A DNA stretch of 64,000 bases from Chinchilla lanigera (GCF_000276665.1 NW_004955469.1:9775638-9839637); one strand, 5' to 3'; counted from the stretch's first letter, positions 27,250 to 41,665 are shown. The notes: a model not told the origin generated them from the letters alone. A program made the numbers and translations.

Positions 27250-27328
27250 TCTTTTTTTTACTGAGAATCAAACCCAGGGCCTCATGCTTGCCAGGCAGGC
27301 GCTGTATCACTGAGCTACATCCCCAGCC
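27250..27328 (-). mobile_element. ID-type SINE
   Basis: 'CTGAGAATCAAACCCAGGGC' to 'CTGAGCTACATCCCCAGCCC'. The right flank CTATTCATTTGT recurs at 27015-27026, across the gap. Confidence 0.85.
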
Positions 27329-29179
27329 CTATTCATTTGTATCTTGATTAACTTCATGATTTTGATTTCTACTTGGAAGCTGTCCTCTTTAAAAAATTGT
27401 TATAAAGCAAGTTTGGTTGATTTGCTTAATAAAAATGTACTTCACAATGGAAAATACCATGATTAATGGATAGATAGCATAAAAACATTGTTTTACTTTT
27501 AAGAATATTATGTAATTTGCTTAAGCTTTTAAATAGGTTTCTGCCTAAAGGTCCTAGGGTTCCTAAGCAAAGCTGCCCTTGATAGGTTTTACCTGAAGTC
27601 ATATTTTCTATCTTTCACTGTGCAGACATCTAGGCTAACTTCTACTGTGGGAGCAAACATTACATGACTAAACCAGGTGCACAGTAGATATGCAAAATTG
27701 TTCAGGTGATAACATAAATCATATACAAACAACAAAACAGCACCTTTGCTTCAGCCAACCTCCCAAGTGGAAGACATCCCAGCATACAGAAACTTGCCTT
27801 TCCTCTCATGTCTACTCATACAGTTGCATGGCTTATTTTCCTAGTTCAGTTCCATAATTCAAATATTTCTACTCTCTGTTTCTCTCTTTGCCTCAAATTC
27901 AACAGACCTAAAATAAAACCAATCATCACATCTTACAGTTGGATGAGATGCCAGGGGACACTGACTCTTGACTCATGGCTCCATGAATGTATAGCTTTCC
28001 AAGAGAAAAGGGATCTCTAATGTCTGTTTTCATGCCTCCACGTTCAGGGTACTCTCTTCTTTCCAGAATAGTATTTTGGGCCCCTAAAAACCAGTTCTAT
28101 GCTCAGGTTTTCTCAGTCAGGAAATTATATCATTCACTTCCTAAGTTCTTGCTCAGCACCTTCGATTACTCGCAAGACCCTATACCCAATCAAGTATCGG
28201 ATGGGTTAGTCCTAAAATTTTTCAACAGCTCTCATAGCCCCATAATTCCTAGAATGTAACTGCCAGTTTATTACACTAATATTGTAAATCAAGAACTCAA
28301 CCTGGCCAATTGAAGATTTACTTTAAATCTTGTATTTCACATGATCTTTTTGATCAAACATCCAAAAATAGTCATTAAGTTAGAAATAAAGTTACAGTTC
28401 ATTAGCAGATAAAGTGATAATTGTGTAGTTTATACATCACTTACAGATTCCTGTGATGAGAAAAGTGCTGTATGTAATGGGAAATGACATTTCAAAGAAA
28501 TTTTGTTAAAATCTGTATGGTTCACAGGGCAGGGCTCATTATTTTAAGTTTCTCATGTTTTTTCTTACCCTCTATGGTATAGACCTAATCTAGCTTTCCC
28601 TACATAAAGCACCAACATAATCTTTTCTTATGATACCAGAAATACCAGCACCTTTAAAGTGCATGAAAGATGCAAAAGTAAAACTGACAATTTCACCTAT
28701 TTTCAAATTACTTGAGTAGGACGGACAGAAATAGGATTAGTGAATGTTACATATCATTTCCTCACATACTTGACAACAGAAATATGCCGAAACATGAGTT
28801 ATGTGGAGTTCATTAAGGTGCAGATTCTCTTCTGATCTGAGATAAAGCATTAGAAGAAAATCACTTGGTGATGAGTATATCACCAGTTACTAGACTAAGT
28901 TTCCAAAAGCTGTATTGATGCAGTGAAACTTACTAAACAGGAATAATTCAATGCTGTTTAGAAGTTTGACTATGTGAGCCCCCCAAGTAGGCTAATTCTC
29001 CTCACTCTGCACTCTCTAGTTATGAACTCATTAACATCCAGGGAAAGTAGCATTAACCTGTACGAGTAGCATTAACTTATATGCTACTTCCCAGAGGATT
29101 CAATGAGGCAGAAACCAATATAAAGGACAAGGAAGATTATTCTCTATTATTCAGATCTTTAAAAACATGAGCACTCAAA

Positions 29180-29866
<687 letters not shown>

Positions 29867-31889
29867 TTAAGTTCTTTAGAAGAGGAAAGGTTACCTGATG
29901 GACCGAGCTTTAAATAGTCTTAATGAAGAGCCTTATAGTTTAGCAAGTAGAGAAGATTGCCTTTTATTTAAGGTAACATTCAGGAGTTTATTTCACTATG
30001 GAGAATGTGCTTCCTTGATAAAATTCCTCTCCCCTACACCCCATGCTATAATTCTACTTAAAGATGGTAATACTTGGTGTTTGTACTGCACCAGGGATAT
30101 TTATAGGGACCTTGGTTTCATTCTCCTGTTCACAATGCTCAGCATAGTTTTATTCACAGTGGGATCTGGTACATGGTACGAGGTCAGTGTGTTTCTGTAT
30201 GGTCACTTACCAGGATTCTAGTAATCATGTTAGGAAAGAGAAGTCACAATTCCAGGTAGTAAAGGATCTTATCCGATTATGAGAGGCGGGATAGTGAAAG
30301 GGCAGGATCAGGTTTTGGCCCCATTTCATACCACATTTTATGTACTAACTCAAAAAGAACACATATTTAAAACAATGGATCTTAAAGAGCTGAGTTTAAC
30401 TTTTTATTATGGAAAATTTCAAACATATAAAAGTAAAGCAAATAGCATACTGACTTCCCTTACACCTATTCATCTATCACCAAGATTCAGTAATTATCAA
30501 CTCACAGGCAATTTTGCTTCAGTCTAAACCTTCACTGACTTCACCACAAGCTAAGTACTTTTACCATAATGTTATTGCCTGATGATGACAGTATTAAATG
30601 AGGCAAAAAGAATAAAAGGTTTGTTCCAAGGTAAGCTTTTCATAACTGTGAAGACAGAAGATGTGAGGAAACAAAGTCTTAGAAGGATGGAAGGAAATGA
30701 CTGACTTTAAAATGGAAGAGGAGTTCTGGGAATAGGGGCAAGTAAAGAAGGGGTAAAGTGGCCTGGAGACCGCCGCCCATCTGGCCACAAGGAGCAGATG
30801 GAGAGGAATCAGGTGTGAACAAAAACGTTAGTTTTAGATGAGAAAGGCCAAGAGGTAAGTTTTCTGAGAACCTATGCTACTTTAGATTATAAATTTATAT
30901 TAATTTATAGGTTATGAGAGAGCTGAAATAAACATAATAATGTATAATCCTAGAGTAACAGAACAATGGTAATTCTCACAGGTCATTAACAGCTTGTTTG
31001 CAATGGGTGAAAGATTAAACCCAACCTGTGAGCCTCCTTTCTGTGGTTCTAAAAGTGTTAATAAATTGGGTTAAACTACTCCATTCCTGAGCAGCACACT
31101 GTCAAATATGGTTGAGATTCAAAAGAGGTTCATCAATAATTTGAAAACATCCCACTCCTCCTCTTTTCAATTCTATTTTTATCTTAGATTCTAAATGCAT
31201 TTATAGTACTGATGAAGAAAATATACATCTAGAAGGTTCACTTCTGAAAAAGGTACTCAATCAAGAGAAAAATGGTTTTAATGTAATGTTATTATCCTGT
31301 CATTTAATTTAGCGGTGACAAGTGATGATGAGATTTTGATTTGCATCAGAAATCTTAAACATTTTAGGATTCTGTTATGAACAGGCAATGATGAGTAATC
31401 TGTGTGATTGAGTAACTATGTGAATTCTTGGCTTATTGATGCCGTGACAAACAACACTCATAACAACCTTAAAAAGAGAAAAAAATCCAATGTGGCTAAA
31501 GATGGGCCAAATAACTTCATTACTGAGATTGTCACTAAAGAAATGTATGTTTTTCACTATATTTACATTTAGATCTGGGTCAAATTCCTGGTTTGAATCA
31601 AGTATCTTTTTAATTAACAGCTGTGGGAAATCACGAGAATTATGTGACCAAATTATTACTGGGATGAGTATATATAAGGGAGGGTGAAATCAGGGGTGCA
31701 GCGTATGTGTGTTTCATGTGGGAGCAGATGGCTAGGATTTAAACTCATTTCTAAATACATAAATGGTATTAACATAAGCACTGTATTAATTCAGCAATCA
31801 CTGAAATTCATTACTTCTTTGGTATTTTACTATTTTCTTTCCTCTTACTTCTGCATTGTTTTCTTGCTGCTGCCTCTTTCTTCTTCCAA

Positions 31890-31998
31890 TGGTAGACTTT
31901 CCTTACATGAGGACAGGGACTATATCTACTATGTCCTCCATTTTAGACAAAGTGCCTGTCACTTAGCATGAAGTTAACAGACATGTGCTGATGGAATG
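31890..31998 (+). mobile_element. L2/MIR3-type 3' tail
   Basis: GACAGGGACTATATCTACTA followed by 'AAAGTGCCTGTCACTTAGCA' is the common L2-family tail. Confidence 0.55.
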
Positions 31999-32002
31999 AA
32001 TT

Positions 32003-32064
32003 ATTTTGGGGTACTGGGCATCAAATTCAAATATGTGGATGCCACTGAGCTACATCCTCTGCCC
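32003..32064 (-). mobile_element. ID-type SINE, diverged
   Basis: TGGAATGAATT repeats at 31992-32002 and 32065-32075. Confidence 0.8.
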
Positions 32065-32464
32065 TGGAATGAATTTTTTGAAGAGTGTCCCTTTGTGTCT
32101 TTTCTATGTCTCTCCTATATAGCATCCATTCTTGCTTCTGAATTGAGGGTGTGGAGCTGTTGACTAGCGGCAGGAGAAGGAGACTGGCAGGGGTGACTAT
32201 ATAGTTTTCTGGTGATAGTTCCATATTTTACCGAATTTTGCCTATTGCATTCCCAGTTTCAGCTTCCATATCATTTCTTCATGTGAGCAATAACTCAAAT
32301 GTTGATGCAGTGTTTCTCAATTGAGCAAAATCAAATTGCTGATAAGGGGATAAAGTTCAAGCCTGATGCAAGTAACAGATGAGTGCAAAGAACATGTCAC
32401 AGAACATGGAGCTTATTTTACGATCCAATTTGTGTCTTTTTTAAAAAAGAAAAAAAGACTTATG

Positions 32465-32725
32465 TAGTCATGCATTGCTTAATGACAGGAATATGTTTTA
32501 GGAAATGCATTATTGAGTGATTTTGTTGTTTTTGGAACCTCACTTATACAAACTAAGATGGCAGTATAATCCTGCGGGCGACCATCATTATATATGCTGT
32601 CAGTCCACGGCTGGTAGGAATGCATTGAATGCGTCGGATGATTGTGTGTTCTCATATGGTATGTAAATGCATAGAAAGTGAAAAGTTTTTGACACGTATC
32701 CACAGAACAGGTGGGGCCAAACATT
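32465..32725. mobile_element. DNA-transposon-like remnant
   Basis: AGTCATGCATTGCTTAATGA with 'GAAATGCATTATTGAGTGAT' and 'GCGGGCGACCATCATTATAT' resembles a mammalian pogo-like element family with an internal deletion. Confidence 0.5.
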
Positions 32726-33161
32726 TCATGTTTTACTTTATATACTTATGTACATAAGTGTATATAGCAAGAATATATTGGTATATTACGGTATACCACT
32801 GTTACTACTCCAGGTTAATATGCCCTTGCTATCTTATTTTCTAAGTACCTGTTCTTCATGGGCACTGACTGGCTTCTTGCAGGTGCCACCTAATGGGTCC
32901 TTGCCCCATGCTGCATTCTTCCTACTGCAGGACTTCTCTGTTTCTGTGCTATGGTTCTTCAGGCTGTCCTGAAGGACTGAACTACTGGGTGCTTGGAAGA
33001 GCAGCCAACTCAAGGACATCAAGTGACTTATAATGGGGTCTTCTTTTTTCCCTGTTTTAATTTCTCTGCCACTTGCTCTTGCTTTCTCCAGTATAGTGCT
33101 GAATAGAACAAGGGGATTTCAGTCTTCGTCTTACACACTGCTTCTGTTTAAACAGACTAAG

Positions 33162-33325
33162 AGAGCTGGGCATGGTGGCCCATGGCTATAGTGCTAGCCT
33201 TTGGGAGGCTGAGGCAGGACTGTCATGAGTGAAGGCCAGTCTGGGATACTCGGTCAGTTCAAGACCAACCTGAACCACACAGCAAGACCATGTCTCACAA
33301 ACAAACAATTAAATAAAAAAAATCA
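33162..33325 (+). mobile_element. B1-like SINE with 12-bp target duplication
   Basis: AAACAGACTAAG at 33150-33161 and 33326-33337. Contains the doubled internal segment. Confidence 0.9.
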
Positions 33326-33701
33326 AAACAGACTAAGGCAGTTTATGGCATGTTTAATTTTTTAAAAAAAAGTAAATTTAAAGTGGAGAATGAAGAAGAG
33401 ACAATTAGAAAGTTAATTACAAACGAACAGAATCATTTCTGAATTATAAATCCCAGTTTACTTTGAATTAGGCTTTCCTAACATTTTTCCTTATTGAAAC
33501 CAGGAGATTATATTCAGGTTTAAGAAACAACCTGCACAAAGCACCATTCCCTGGATACAAGGATTCCATGATTTGCCCTAATTCAAACATGAGGTCTAGC
33601 AGGATACTGAAGATAGATTAAAGGGCTTGAAGGAAAAGAAAAATAAAAAAGGAGTACTGGTAAAACAAAACAAAATACTTGCTACCACTTAAAGTTAAAA
33701 T

Positions 33702-33870
33702 AGGCTGGGTGTGATGGTGCAAGTCTATAATCCCAGCACTTGGGATGCTGAGGCAGGAAGAGTGCAAGTTTGAGTTCTGCCTGGGCAACTTAGTGAGACC
33801 CTGTCTCAAAAAGGGCTGGATGTAGCTCAGTGTGAAGGCCCTGGGTTCAATCTTCAGTTCAAAAAAAGTT
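33702..33870 (+). mobile_element. B1-dID dimeric SINE
   Basis: B1 half to GACCCTGTCTCAAAAAGG, then 'CTGGATGTAGCTCAGTGTGA'. Confidence 0.85.
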
Positions 33871-34074
33871 AAGAGAAAAAAAAAATCTCTGAATGAGGGT
33901 AAAACTCAAACAAGCAAAACTATGCTTAACACATGTAGCTGAATGGAACACAAATCCATAGCTTTAAAAAATATCATGTTTTTGAGTTGGGCAGAAAGGA
34001 ACAGTGATACCTGCTCATAGACGGCCCTGTCATCTTCTGTGCCAGAAGCCACGTGGTTACAGCCTGGGGTTTGA

Positions 34075-34240
34075 GGCAGGAGGCCTGAGCCATTTACTGA
34101 TTATGTTACCTTGACAGCTTTTCCCTCTTTGAACCAGCTTCTCTTCTTGCAAAAACAGTTTAATAACACTTGTCAACTCCTGAAATGGCTGGGTTTTGTG
34201 CTCTGAGTTAATTCACTGACAGGTGTTACCAGAACAACTT
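34075..34240 (+). mobile_element. MIR SINE
   Basis: 'GATTATGTTACCTTGACAGC' and 'CAGCTTCTCTTCTTGC' resemble the MIR core. Confidence 0.5.
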
Positions 34241-34609
34241 ATCAATTGCTTTTAACTTCTTGACAACGAGGTGGTTGTCAGAGATTCTTAGAAATTATTC
34301 TAACCAAAGGAAGGAATGACCTGGTGAGAAGGGAACGAGAAGTCTTCCAATCTAACAGTGACATTAATACTGACTTCAGCCAAAAACCAAGGAATATATT
34401 GCTTTTTGGCTTTTCCATCAACTTTTTCTTCTTTTGGCTACAAGCTTCTAACATACCACCAGCCTCCATAATAGGAGACTGTACATTAGTTTATACCCAA
34501 TTAAAGTTCATTACACTGATTTATTATTCCTATGCCCTGTATTCTTCAACCATATCTGTTCTTCTCAGCATTTGTGTATGTCACATTTAAAAGGTTGAGA
34601 GTAATTTCA

Positions 34610-35270
34610 AAATCAAGTTGTCATTTGCAACAATAGGGATGAACTTAGAGGGCATTATGTTAAATGAAATAAGCTAGGCACACAGAGATAAGTGCCACAT
34701 GATCTCATGTATTTGCAGAATCTCAAAAAATTGAACTCATAGCAGTACAGTAGAATGGTGGTTTGCAGAAGCTGGAGGGGAGAGGTGGAGCTCTGGGAAG
34801 GGGAAGACACTGCTTACTGGGTACAGCATTACAATTAGATAGGAGAACAACTTCTGGTGTTCTACAGTACAGTAGGTGATCACTTTGAAAAATTACATTG
34901 CAATAAAAAAATTAGAAACAATACAGAGTTTTGCTAACCAAGAAATTCAACAATGGTTCTTATATTGCATACTATTGTCTTCAAATTGTTCAGATTAGCA
35001 GATGTAAGCATGTAAAGTTGCTCAAGAGAAAAATATCTTCTTTAAAATAAAAAAAAAAGAAAAATTACATTGTATACTTGAAAATACCTGGAAGAAAGGT
35101 TCATGAAAAAAAAAAAAAAGCAAGGTTCATGAATGAAGTGCTAAGTATTTGAGGTGAAAAATATGTTACTTACTCTGAGCTGAACATTGCAAAATGAGCT
35201 GAAAAATCACTTTGTACCCATAAATATGCATAATTATTTAATAAAAATTTAAAAAATCAAGTTAGTAACA
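34610..35270 (+). mobile_element. L1 3' end and 3'UTR
   Basis: 'GCAACAATAGGGATGAACTT' through 'CACTTTGTACCCATAAATAT' and an A-rich tail near 35240. The 3'UTR carries several A-runs. Confidence 0.7.
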
Positions 35271-35330
35271 CCTATTTGTATCTCTGTAAAAAAGATCTTA
35301 ATTTCTCAAATAAAAATTAACCCTAAATTG

Positions 35331-35625
35331 GCTGGTGCATGCCTGTAATCCCAGCACTCTGGGAGGCTGAGGCAGGAGGACTGCAAATTTAAGCCCAGCC
35401 TGGGAAACTCAGACCTAGTCTCAAAATAAAACAAGGGCTGGGAATGTAGCTCTGTGCAAAGGCCCTGGGTTCAATGTCCAGTAATAAAAAAAAAAAAAAA
35501 ATTCATTCTAAAGCCCTGTACTCTAGGGGGCTGAGGCAGGAGTACTACAAGTTTGAGCTCAGCCTGGGGAAAAGCGCCTGCATTCAATCTCTGACACATA
35601 AAATAAAATAAAATTTAAAAAAAAA
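35331..35625 (+). mobile_element. B1-dID dimer followed by a second, truncated copy
   Basis: A full dimer to 35503, then a shorter B1-dID (35512-35620) with its own A-rich tail and an ATTCAT repeat at both ends. Confidence 0.8.
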
Positions 35626-35704
35626 TTCATCTTATGGTTCCTAAATTTGCAGAACATGTATGATTTAAGGAAATGAAACATACATTACATTTTAGTTCTT
35701 TTTT

Positions 35705-35815
35705 TGAGGGGGGTGCTTTTTGACACAGGGTCTTGCTGTGTAGTGCAGGCTGGCCTTGAACTCACAGCAATCCTTCTGCCTGTGCCTCCAGAGTGCTGGG
35801 ATTATAGGCATGCAC
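35705..35815 (-). mobile_element. B1-like SINE
   Basis: 'GACACAGGGTCTTGCTGTGT' to 'GGGATTATAGGCATGCAC'; short form. Confidence 0.75.
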
Positions 35816-36198
35816 ATAAGTATTTCTTAACCAATTCTGATTTCTAACCTTCACTTTTCCTAAAAAGTAAAAAAGTCATTTTGTTTTACATGCAGCTACT
35901 CTCAAATTTATGGACAATACTGTAGCCAGAAGTGGCCAGCCTTTTTTGTTGTCATATCCTTGACTTCTATTTATTTAAAACTTACTTATGTGTGAGAAAA
36001 GTGTGCTAGGCAACAGAAGAGACAATAAAGCTGAGTACATGATGGTGTTCTCCCGTGTTATGGTCCTACAAGGCTTACTTCACATCTCTGCTCAGTGTTA
36101 CCTCCTCAGGAAGGCCTCCCCAGATCACCTTACAGGAGACATCCCCATCCTGATTCATCCAGGCTGACAAGAAACACCTGGGCTCACAGACAGCATTT

Positions 36199-36355
36199 TT
36201 AACTTTTTTTTTTTTTTGAGACAGGGTCTCATTATGTAGTTTAGGTTGGCTTTACACTCACTCTGTAGCACAGTCTGGCCTCAAACTCGTGGCAATCCTC
36301 CTTCCTCAGTCCCCACAGTGCTGGGATTACAGGTATGTGCCACCTTGCCTGGCTG
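36199..36355 (-). mobile_element. B1-like SINE with 12-bp target duplication
   Basis: CAGACAGCATTT at 36187-36198 and 36356-36367. Confidence 0.9.
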
Positions 36356-36374
36356 CAGACAGCATTTAAACCAC

Positions 36375-36760
36375 TAGTGCTCCCTTATCCATGGAGAGTA
36401 TGTTCCAAGATCCCCATTGGATGGCTGCAATCATAGACAATACCAAACTCACCATATATACTACCATACTTTTCCCTAAACACACACACACATACACACA
36501 CACACACCCTCATAGTAAAGTTTAACTTATACATTAGACACAGTAAGAGATTAATAATAAAATAACTATAACAATGTATTATAAAAAACTGCCAGTATAA
36601 CTACTCTTGCACTTTGAGACCATTACTAAGTAAAATAAAATTACTTCAATACAAGTGGCAACATTATGGTTGTTAACTCATAGTCTGTTAAGTAACAGAT
36701 GTCTACTAAGTGACTGATGGATAGGTAACATACACTGTGTGAATATGCTGGAGAAAGAAA
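36375..36760. mobile_element. MER2/Tigger-type DNA transposon remnant
   Basis: Starts with the TTATCCATGG... 'TTCCAAGATCCCC' terminus and contains AGTAAAGTTTAACTTATA and 'CAGTAAGAGATTAATAATAA', typical of MER2-like elements. A CA-rich stretch lies inside at about 36480-36509. Confidence 0.6.
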
Positions 36761-36819
36761 TGATTCACCTCCCAGGTTGGTTGGAGTACAACTGCCTGAG
36801 TTTTCTGGTGATAAATTCT

Positions 36820-38080
36820 ATTATAGTTTTACTGGAAGTCTTATTTCTGCTTCATTTTAAGGCTATAGACTGTTAACTGTCAAGCACCTTAAATATTTCA
36901 TTTTCTTCTAGTTTGTACTATTTCTGACAACAAGTCTGCAATTAAATCTTATTCCCCTCTATGTAATGTCCCCCCACCTTGCTTCTAAGATTTCTGTGTA
37001 TAGATTTGCACTGAGTTTGATTAGAATGGGCTTTAGTGTGGTTTATACTATGTTTATCTATCTTGGAGTTAAATGAAATTTTTGGACTGAAATTTACTTC
37101 TCAATTATGGTTTTCATAAAATTCAAAAAAATTTTAATCATTATTTCTTCAAACGTTCTTGAAGGTCTCCTTTTTCCTCTTAGATTCCAATTATACTTTG
37201 CAAACCCTTTGATGTTTCTTTTATGCTTCAATCAATTTAGGTCATCTCTATCACTATGTCTTTAAATTCACTTACTCCTTTTTCTGTAATGTTCACTTTG
37301 CCATTAGGCCTGTCCAGTGAATGTTTAATTTCAGATATTTGTACTTTTTATTTCCTAAGTCTCCATTTGGTTCTTTTATATGGCTTCTATTTTTCTCATG
37401 TTCATGCTTTTCTTTGAAAGTCTCTTTCTGCTAATTCTACTACTCTGTTATTTCTCTCCATTGGTTAGCTTTCCCCTCTCTTGGTTATGATTCACATTCT
37501 CCGGCATCTTTGTTGATCTATGATGACTTCTGACTGGATGCTGAACATCGCAAATGTTACACTGTTGAGTATCTTAATTTTGCTGCTTTCTCAGTGTTGA
37601 ACTTTGTTTTTCCAAGTAGTTAAGCAAATTGTGGCCTAGCTTGATCCTTTTAAAGATTGTTTTTGAGACTTGTTAAGGTAGGTTTAGTGTTGGCTCTACT
37701 GGAGGGTAGACAGAACCAAACATCTCTCTTCCTGTGTAATTTCTGGGAAATGCTTACTTTACAGATCCTCAATAGGTGTGGGTTTTGTGGTGTTTCTCTC
37801 TATGCATGTCTATTTAGCATGGAGCAAGATTCTAGGGGACTCTGAAGCAGGCTCCTACATTTTCCTTGATTAGCGCCATCATCAGGACACTCTGGCTTCC
37901 TTAGCCCCCTAAGCTGTGAACTGTTTTCTTAACTCATTGATACTACCATGCTTTCCTGAGTTCCTCCTCTATGCCAGTCAGGAATATACCTCCTAGACTC
38001 ACCTTGCTTGTTTCTTTTCTCTCCTGGATAACATCCTGTGTTGTTTATTTTCTAATACTTGAAATAGTTATTTTTCTAGT
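36820..38080 (-). mobile_element. Ancient L1-like sequence, antisense
   Basis: T-rich antisense sequence with landmarks such as TCTCCATTTGGTTCTTTTAT and 'ATTTCTCTCCATTGG'. Highly diverged; borders uncertain. Confidence 0.45.
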
Positions 38081-38474
38081 TGTTCATTTTGAGAAGAAAA
38101 GTATAAATAAGAGTTACTAGTCTTCACCTTAAAAGAAACATATATAAAGCCTAGATAATAGATGCCTATAAACCTAATAAATAATACAATGGACTGAATG
38201 CAAGGAAAAAGTCTATGTAAGACTGTAGCTCAAGGAGAAAAGTAAACCAGTTAATCTCCAAAATGGAACAGTGGTTATATGATGGAAGCTCTTATACTCT
38301 TAGCCCAGAAATAATCGTCAGAATGGGGACAAAGAGAGACATCTTATTTTTATTCTTCCAATATGCATGGAGGCTTGAGTATAGAAAGACACATAGTTTA
38401 AACTACTAAAAATCTATTTAAAAATACTATCTGATGTCAACAAATATTTTTGGATATACGTAGATACACATATG

Positions 38475-38508
38475 CATATATATATGTATATATATATATA
38501 TATATATC
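38475..38508. repeat. (AT)n microsatellite
   Basis: AT repeat interrupted by one GT, immediately before MaLR copy B. Confidence 0.95.
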
Positions 38509-38529
38509 AGTTTAAATTTGAAGTATCAA

Positions 38530-38850
38530 AGATTCACGTATTGAGGGGTGTAAGCCTCATCACTGGATTAACCATTGATGAGTTCATGGCTGAATGGGCT
38601 ACTAAAGAGGGGTCTGGTTGGGGGAAGCAGGTGCTTGGCTGCATAACCTGGAAGAGTATATTGTTGTAGCTGGCCCCTTGCTGCTTTCTGGTTGCCACGA
38701 GGTGAGCAGATTTCTTCTATTATACCTCTCTGCCATGTTTCTGCCTTGGGGTCAGCTGACCATGAACTGAAACCTCTGGAACCATGAACCAAAATAAATC
38801 TTTTTTCCTCTAAGCTATGTATGTCAGGTACTTTGTTCCAGTAGGGGAAA
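38530..38850 (+). mobile_element. MaLR-like solo LTR copy B
   Basis: Same family as 250-575. Ends ACTGAAACCTCTGGAACCAT followed by an AATAAA-type signal at about 38793. Confidence 0.65.
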
Positions 38851-39674
38851 GGTGGTGAATACAATACATCTATACCCTCTTATTGCCACCTGAGAATAGA
38901 TTTGGAGAAAGGACAGAAACTTGGGTAGGAAAGTGGCAATGATTTTGGAATTGAAAGCTGTGAGAGGAGAAGGCAGGAAAAATGTATATGTATGTATAAG
39001 GGATGAAGAAGCAGGGACTGGAAAACAAAAGCATCACAAATGTATGTGTGATAGTACTAAACATTGGAAAAATCATGATAAAAAATATAGCAGAAAGAGA
39101 ACTGTGAAGACAAAGTAATTTGTTGAAGTTCCTGATGAGTAACTTAAATTCATTGAAGACAAGAAAGTATGAACTTATATAATAATAAAAATAATAGTGA
39201 CAAATAACTACAGAACTAATGTTTTCTTTCCAATATTGCCAATTAATTATAGTAAATTTTAAATTCCAAAATGACTTCTGTCGTCACATTATAATTATCT
39301 GGGCTACATCTTCCTGCCATCTGCTGGTATAGTTTAAAGAAATAAAAATGGATTTTAATTTTATCCTAAACAAAATATAATTAGAAGGATAAATCAGCAT
39401 AAGAAAAATAACATTCTAGAATTATTAAATTTTAATTTATCTACTATTTTTGGTCTTGGTGATCATGCTTCTTTTATATTCCCATCATTGTGAATATTCA
39501 AGAACTGGTTATATTTGAACTTAATAATACTTCTCTAAGAAAAGGCTTCGGTAGGCATTACCACCTGTTTTAGAGAGAAAGCAAGAATTCAAAAAATCCT
39601 GTCTTAACCTGAAATTAACTCAGTTCTTCTGACCCACTATAGTATTTACAACACTCTATGCTACCCTTACGGTT

Positions 39675-40115
39675 GGGATCCAGAATGTCCTCCAGGAGGC
39701 CTAGTCAGTATTATATTGAAGGCTGGTGCAGCGGGTGGGGAGAGTGTCAGCTGATGTGCTTCTGGGAAGTGACTGGTTCTCATGGACTCTAACTGTTGAT
39801 GAGTTCACAGCTCAACAGGCACATTAGCAGGTGGGGGCTAACTGGGTGATGCAGGTCACGGGGGGGGGGGCAGGGCATGGCTTTGACGGGTGTGTTTTGT
39901 CCCTGGGCTCTTTTTCTTTTTCCCCCTCTCTGCTTCCTTGTCAGCATGTGGTGAAGAGTTTTACTATTATGCCCTTTGACTGTGTTTCTGCCCTGTGATA
40001 GGCCTAAAGCAATAGGGAGCTGATCATGGACTTAAATCTCTGTTACTGTGAGCCAAATAACTTTCTCTGAGTTGTTTATCTCAGGTATCTTGTCATAATG
40101 ACAAAAAGCGGACTA
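39675..40115 (+). mobile_element. MaLR-like solo LTR copy C
   Basis: Same family; includes a run of G at about 39859-39869 and ends near 'TCAGGTATCTTGTCATAATGAC'-like sequence, the usual LTR tail of this group. Confidence 0.6.
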
Positions 40116-41189
40116 ATAGCCATTTTATGTGAAAGTCAGTATTTTCTCAGTTGTGACAAATATTTGTGTAAATAGCATTTTTAAAAAATCATTTAAAAAC
40201 CAGAGTCTAATCTTTGAAGTCAAAAATACTGAGGTAGAACCAGCAGCAAAATACTGCACAGCCTCTCTGGGACCTGGAATTTAGATACCTTGAAAACAAC
40301 CACTTGAAGAGGAAAAAAAGTAGACCTCCAGGAATTGGGAGGGAGCTGACAGGAAAGCTAGAAACTATAGAAAAGATGGAGAAACAACACAACACAGAGA
40401 AAAGAACAAAGCTGAAAGCTGGCCACAACTCCTGGAGTGCGACCTTTCTCTACTAATACAAGGTAAGCAGGGGGAGCACTGGCAGCTCTGGGGAGACACA
40501 ACAGACAATGCTGGCAGTGCTAGTCCCCAAAAAAGCCCACAGCTATTTAACTGCAAACACAGAAGGAGGTTTTACTCTGAAAGTGACTCTTTCTGAATGG
40601 CAGGATAGAATTGGAGAAAAAAACCCAGGTCTGTGTCTTCACACTTGAGAGTCTGATCAGGAGTCATTTTGGGAAGGGGTTCATTATTTAAGACTGAGCC
40701 ACCGAACAACTATACTTCAGGGTTTCTGGTGTCACCCTACTATGGTGACTGAGTGGGAGATGGTAAAAGACAGTTACAGAGAGGGTGCAGGCTAAACACT
40801 GACACCCCCACCCCCAAGAGGTTTAAGCTCAGCCTAGGAAGGACATGGGACCCCATCCTCTGTGATGAGAATCCAGGCTGGCTGGGTGTGGTATTCAGAG
40901 GTGGTTCAGTCTGAAAGCGCTTGCAGTAAGTCCAGCGGTCTGCTTGACACCCTGCATTGCTATCTACATTGATCACAGAACTCAGTGGTCTGTTTGGTTT
41001 CCCCTTGCACCAGTGAGAGCAAGGATATAGCTTGGCTTGCATAGCTGCCACAGCCTGGAGTGTGTGTACAGAGGGCATGGAAACTGGGAGCAGCTGGAGC
41101 GACTACAGCCGTATGGCAGACACTACTGATAAACGAAACCCAGTGAGAAAGGTGTGCCAAAATTTAGCATTCACACACAAAAGCATTTC

Positions 41190-41665
41190 TTACTTTCCTT
41201 GTTGCTGAGACAAAAATACCTAACACCCAAAGTAAGAGGAGCAAAGGTTAATTTTGGCTCACAGTTTGTAGGGGTTTCAATCTATAATCAGCTGGTTCCA
41301 AGGCAGGGTGGCATGGTAGAGCTCATCACAGAAGATAAACAGTTCATGACAGGGAGAAGGCAGCAAAAGCAGTGAAGAAGCAAGTGACCCCCAGCAGCCC
41401 TTTTTCTGTCCTTCATATTCCACCCAGGCTACCTGCCCTTAAAGTGAGTAGCATGAATACTGGGAGGGCGGGGGAACACCCCCAGTCCTACTCAGAACTA
41501 TGCCAAACCAATCAGTGGACTAATTTAGTAATCACACACCCTTGATCCCAGCATCACACCCCCAATCTCAGAATCACACACTGAGATCCAACCACCTCTG
41601 CAAAGCCCCACCTATAACTGAATGAGGCTGGGGAGGGGGCATCTAGACACAAGCCATAACAGTGA
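41190..41665 (-). mobile_element. MaLR-like LTR copy D, inverted
   Basis: Reverse complement of the same family: TTTTGGCTCACAGTTTGTAG near 41251 is the mirror of the 3' end seen in copies A-C. It separates two possible L1 5'-leader pieces. Confidence 0.55.

Noticed and set aside
36480..36509. CRISPR-like or other spaced repeat arrays
   Set aside because: Only simple CA repeats; no spaced direct repeats of CRISPR type occur anywhere, as expected for a mammal.
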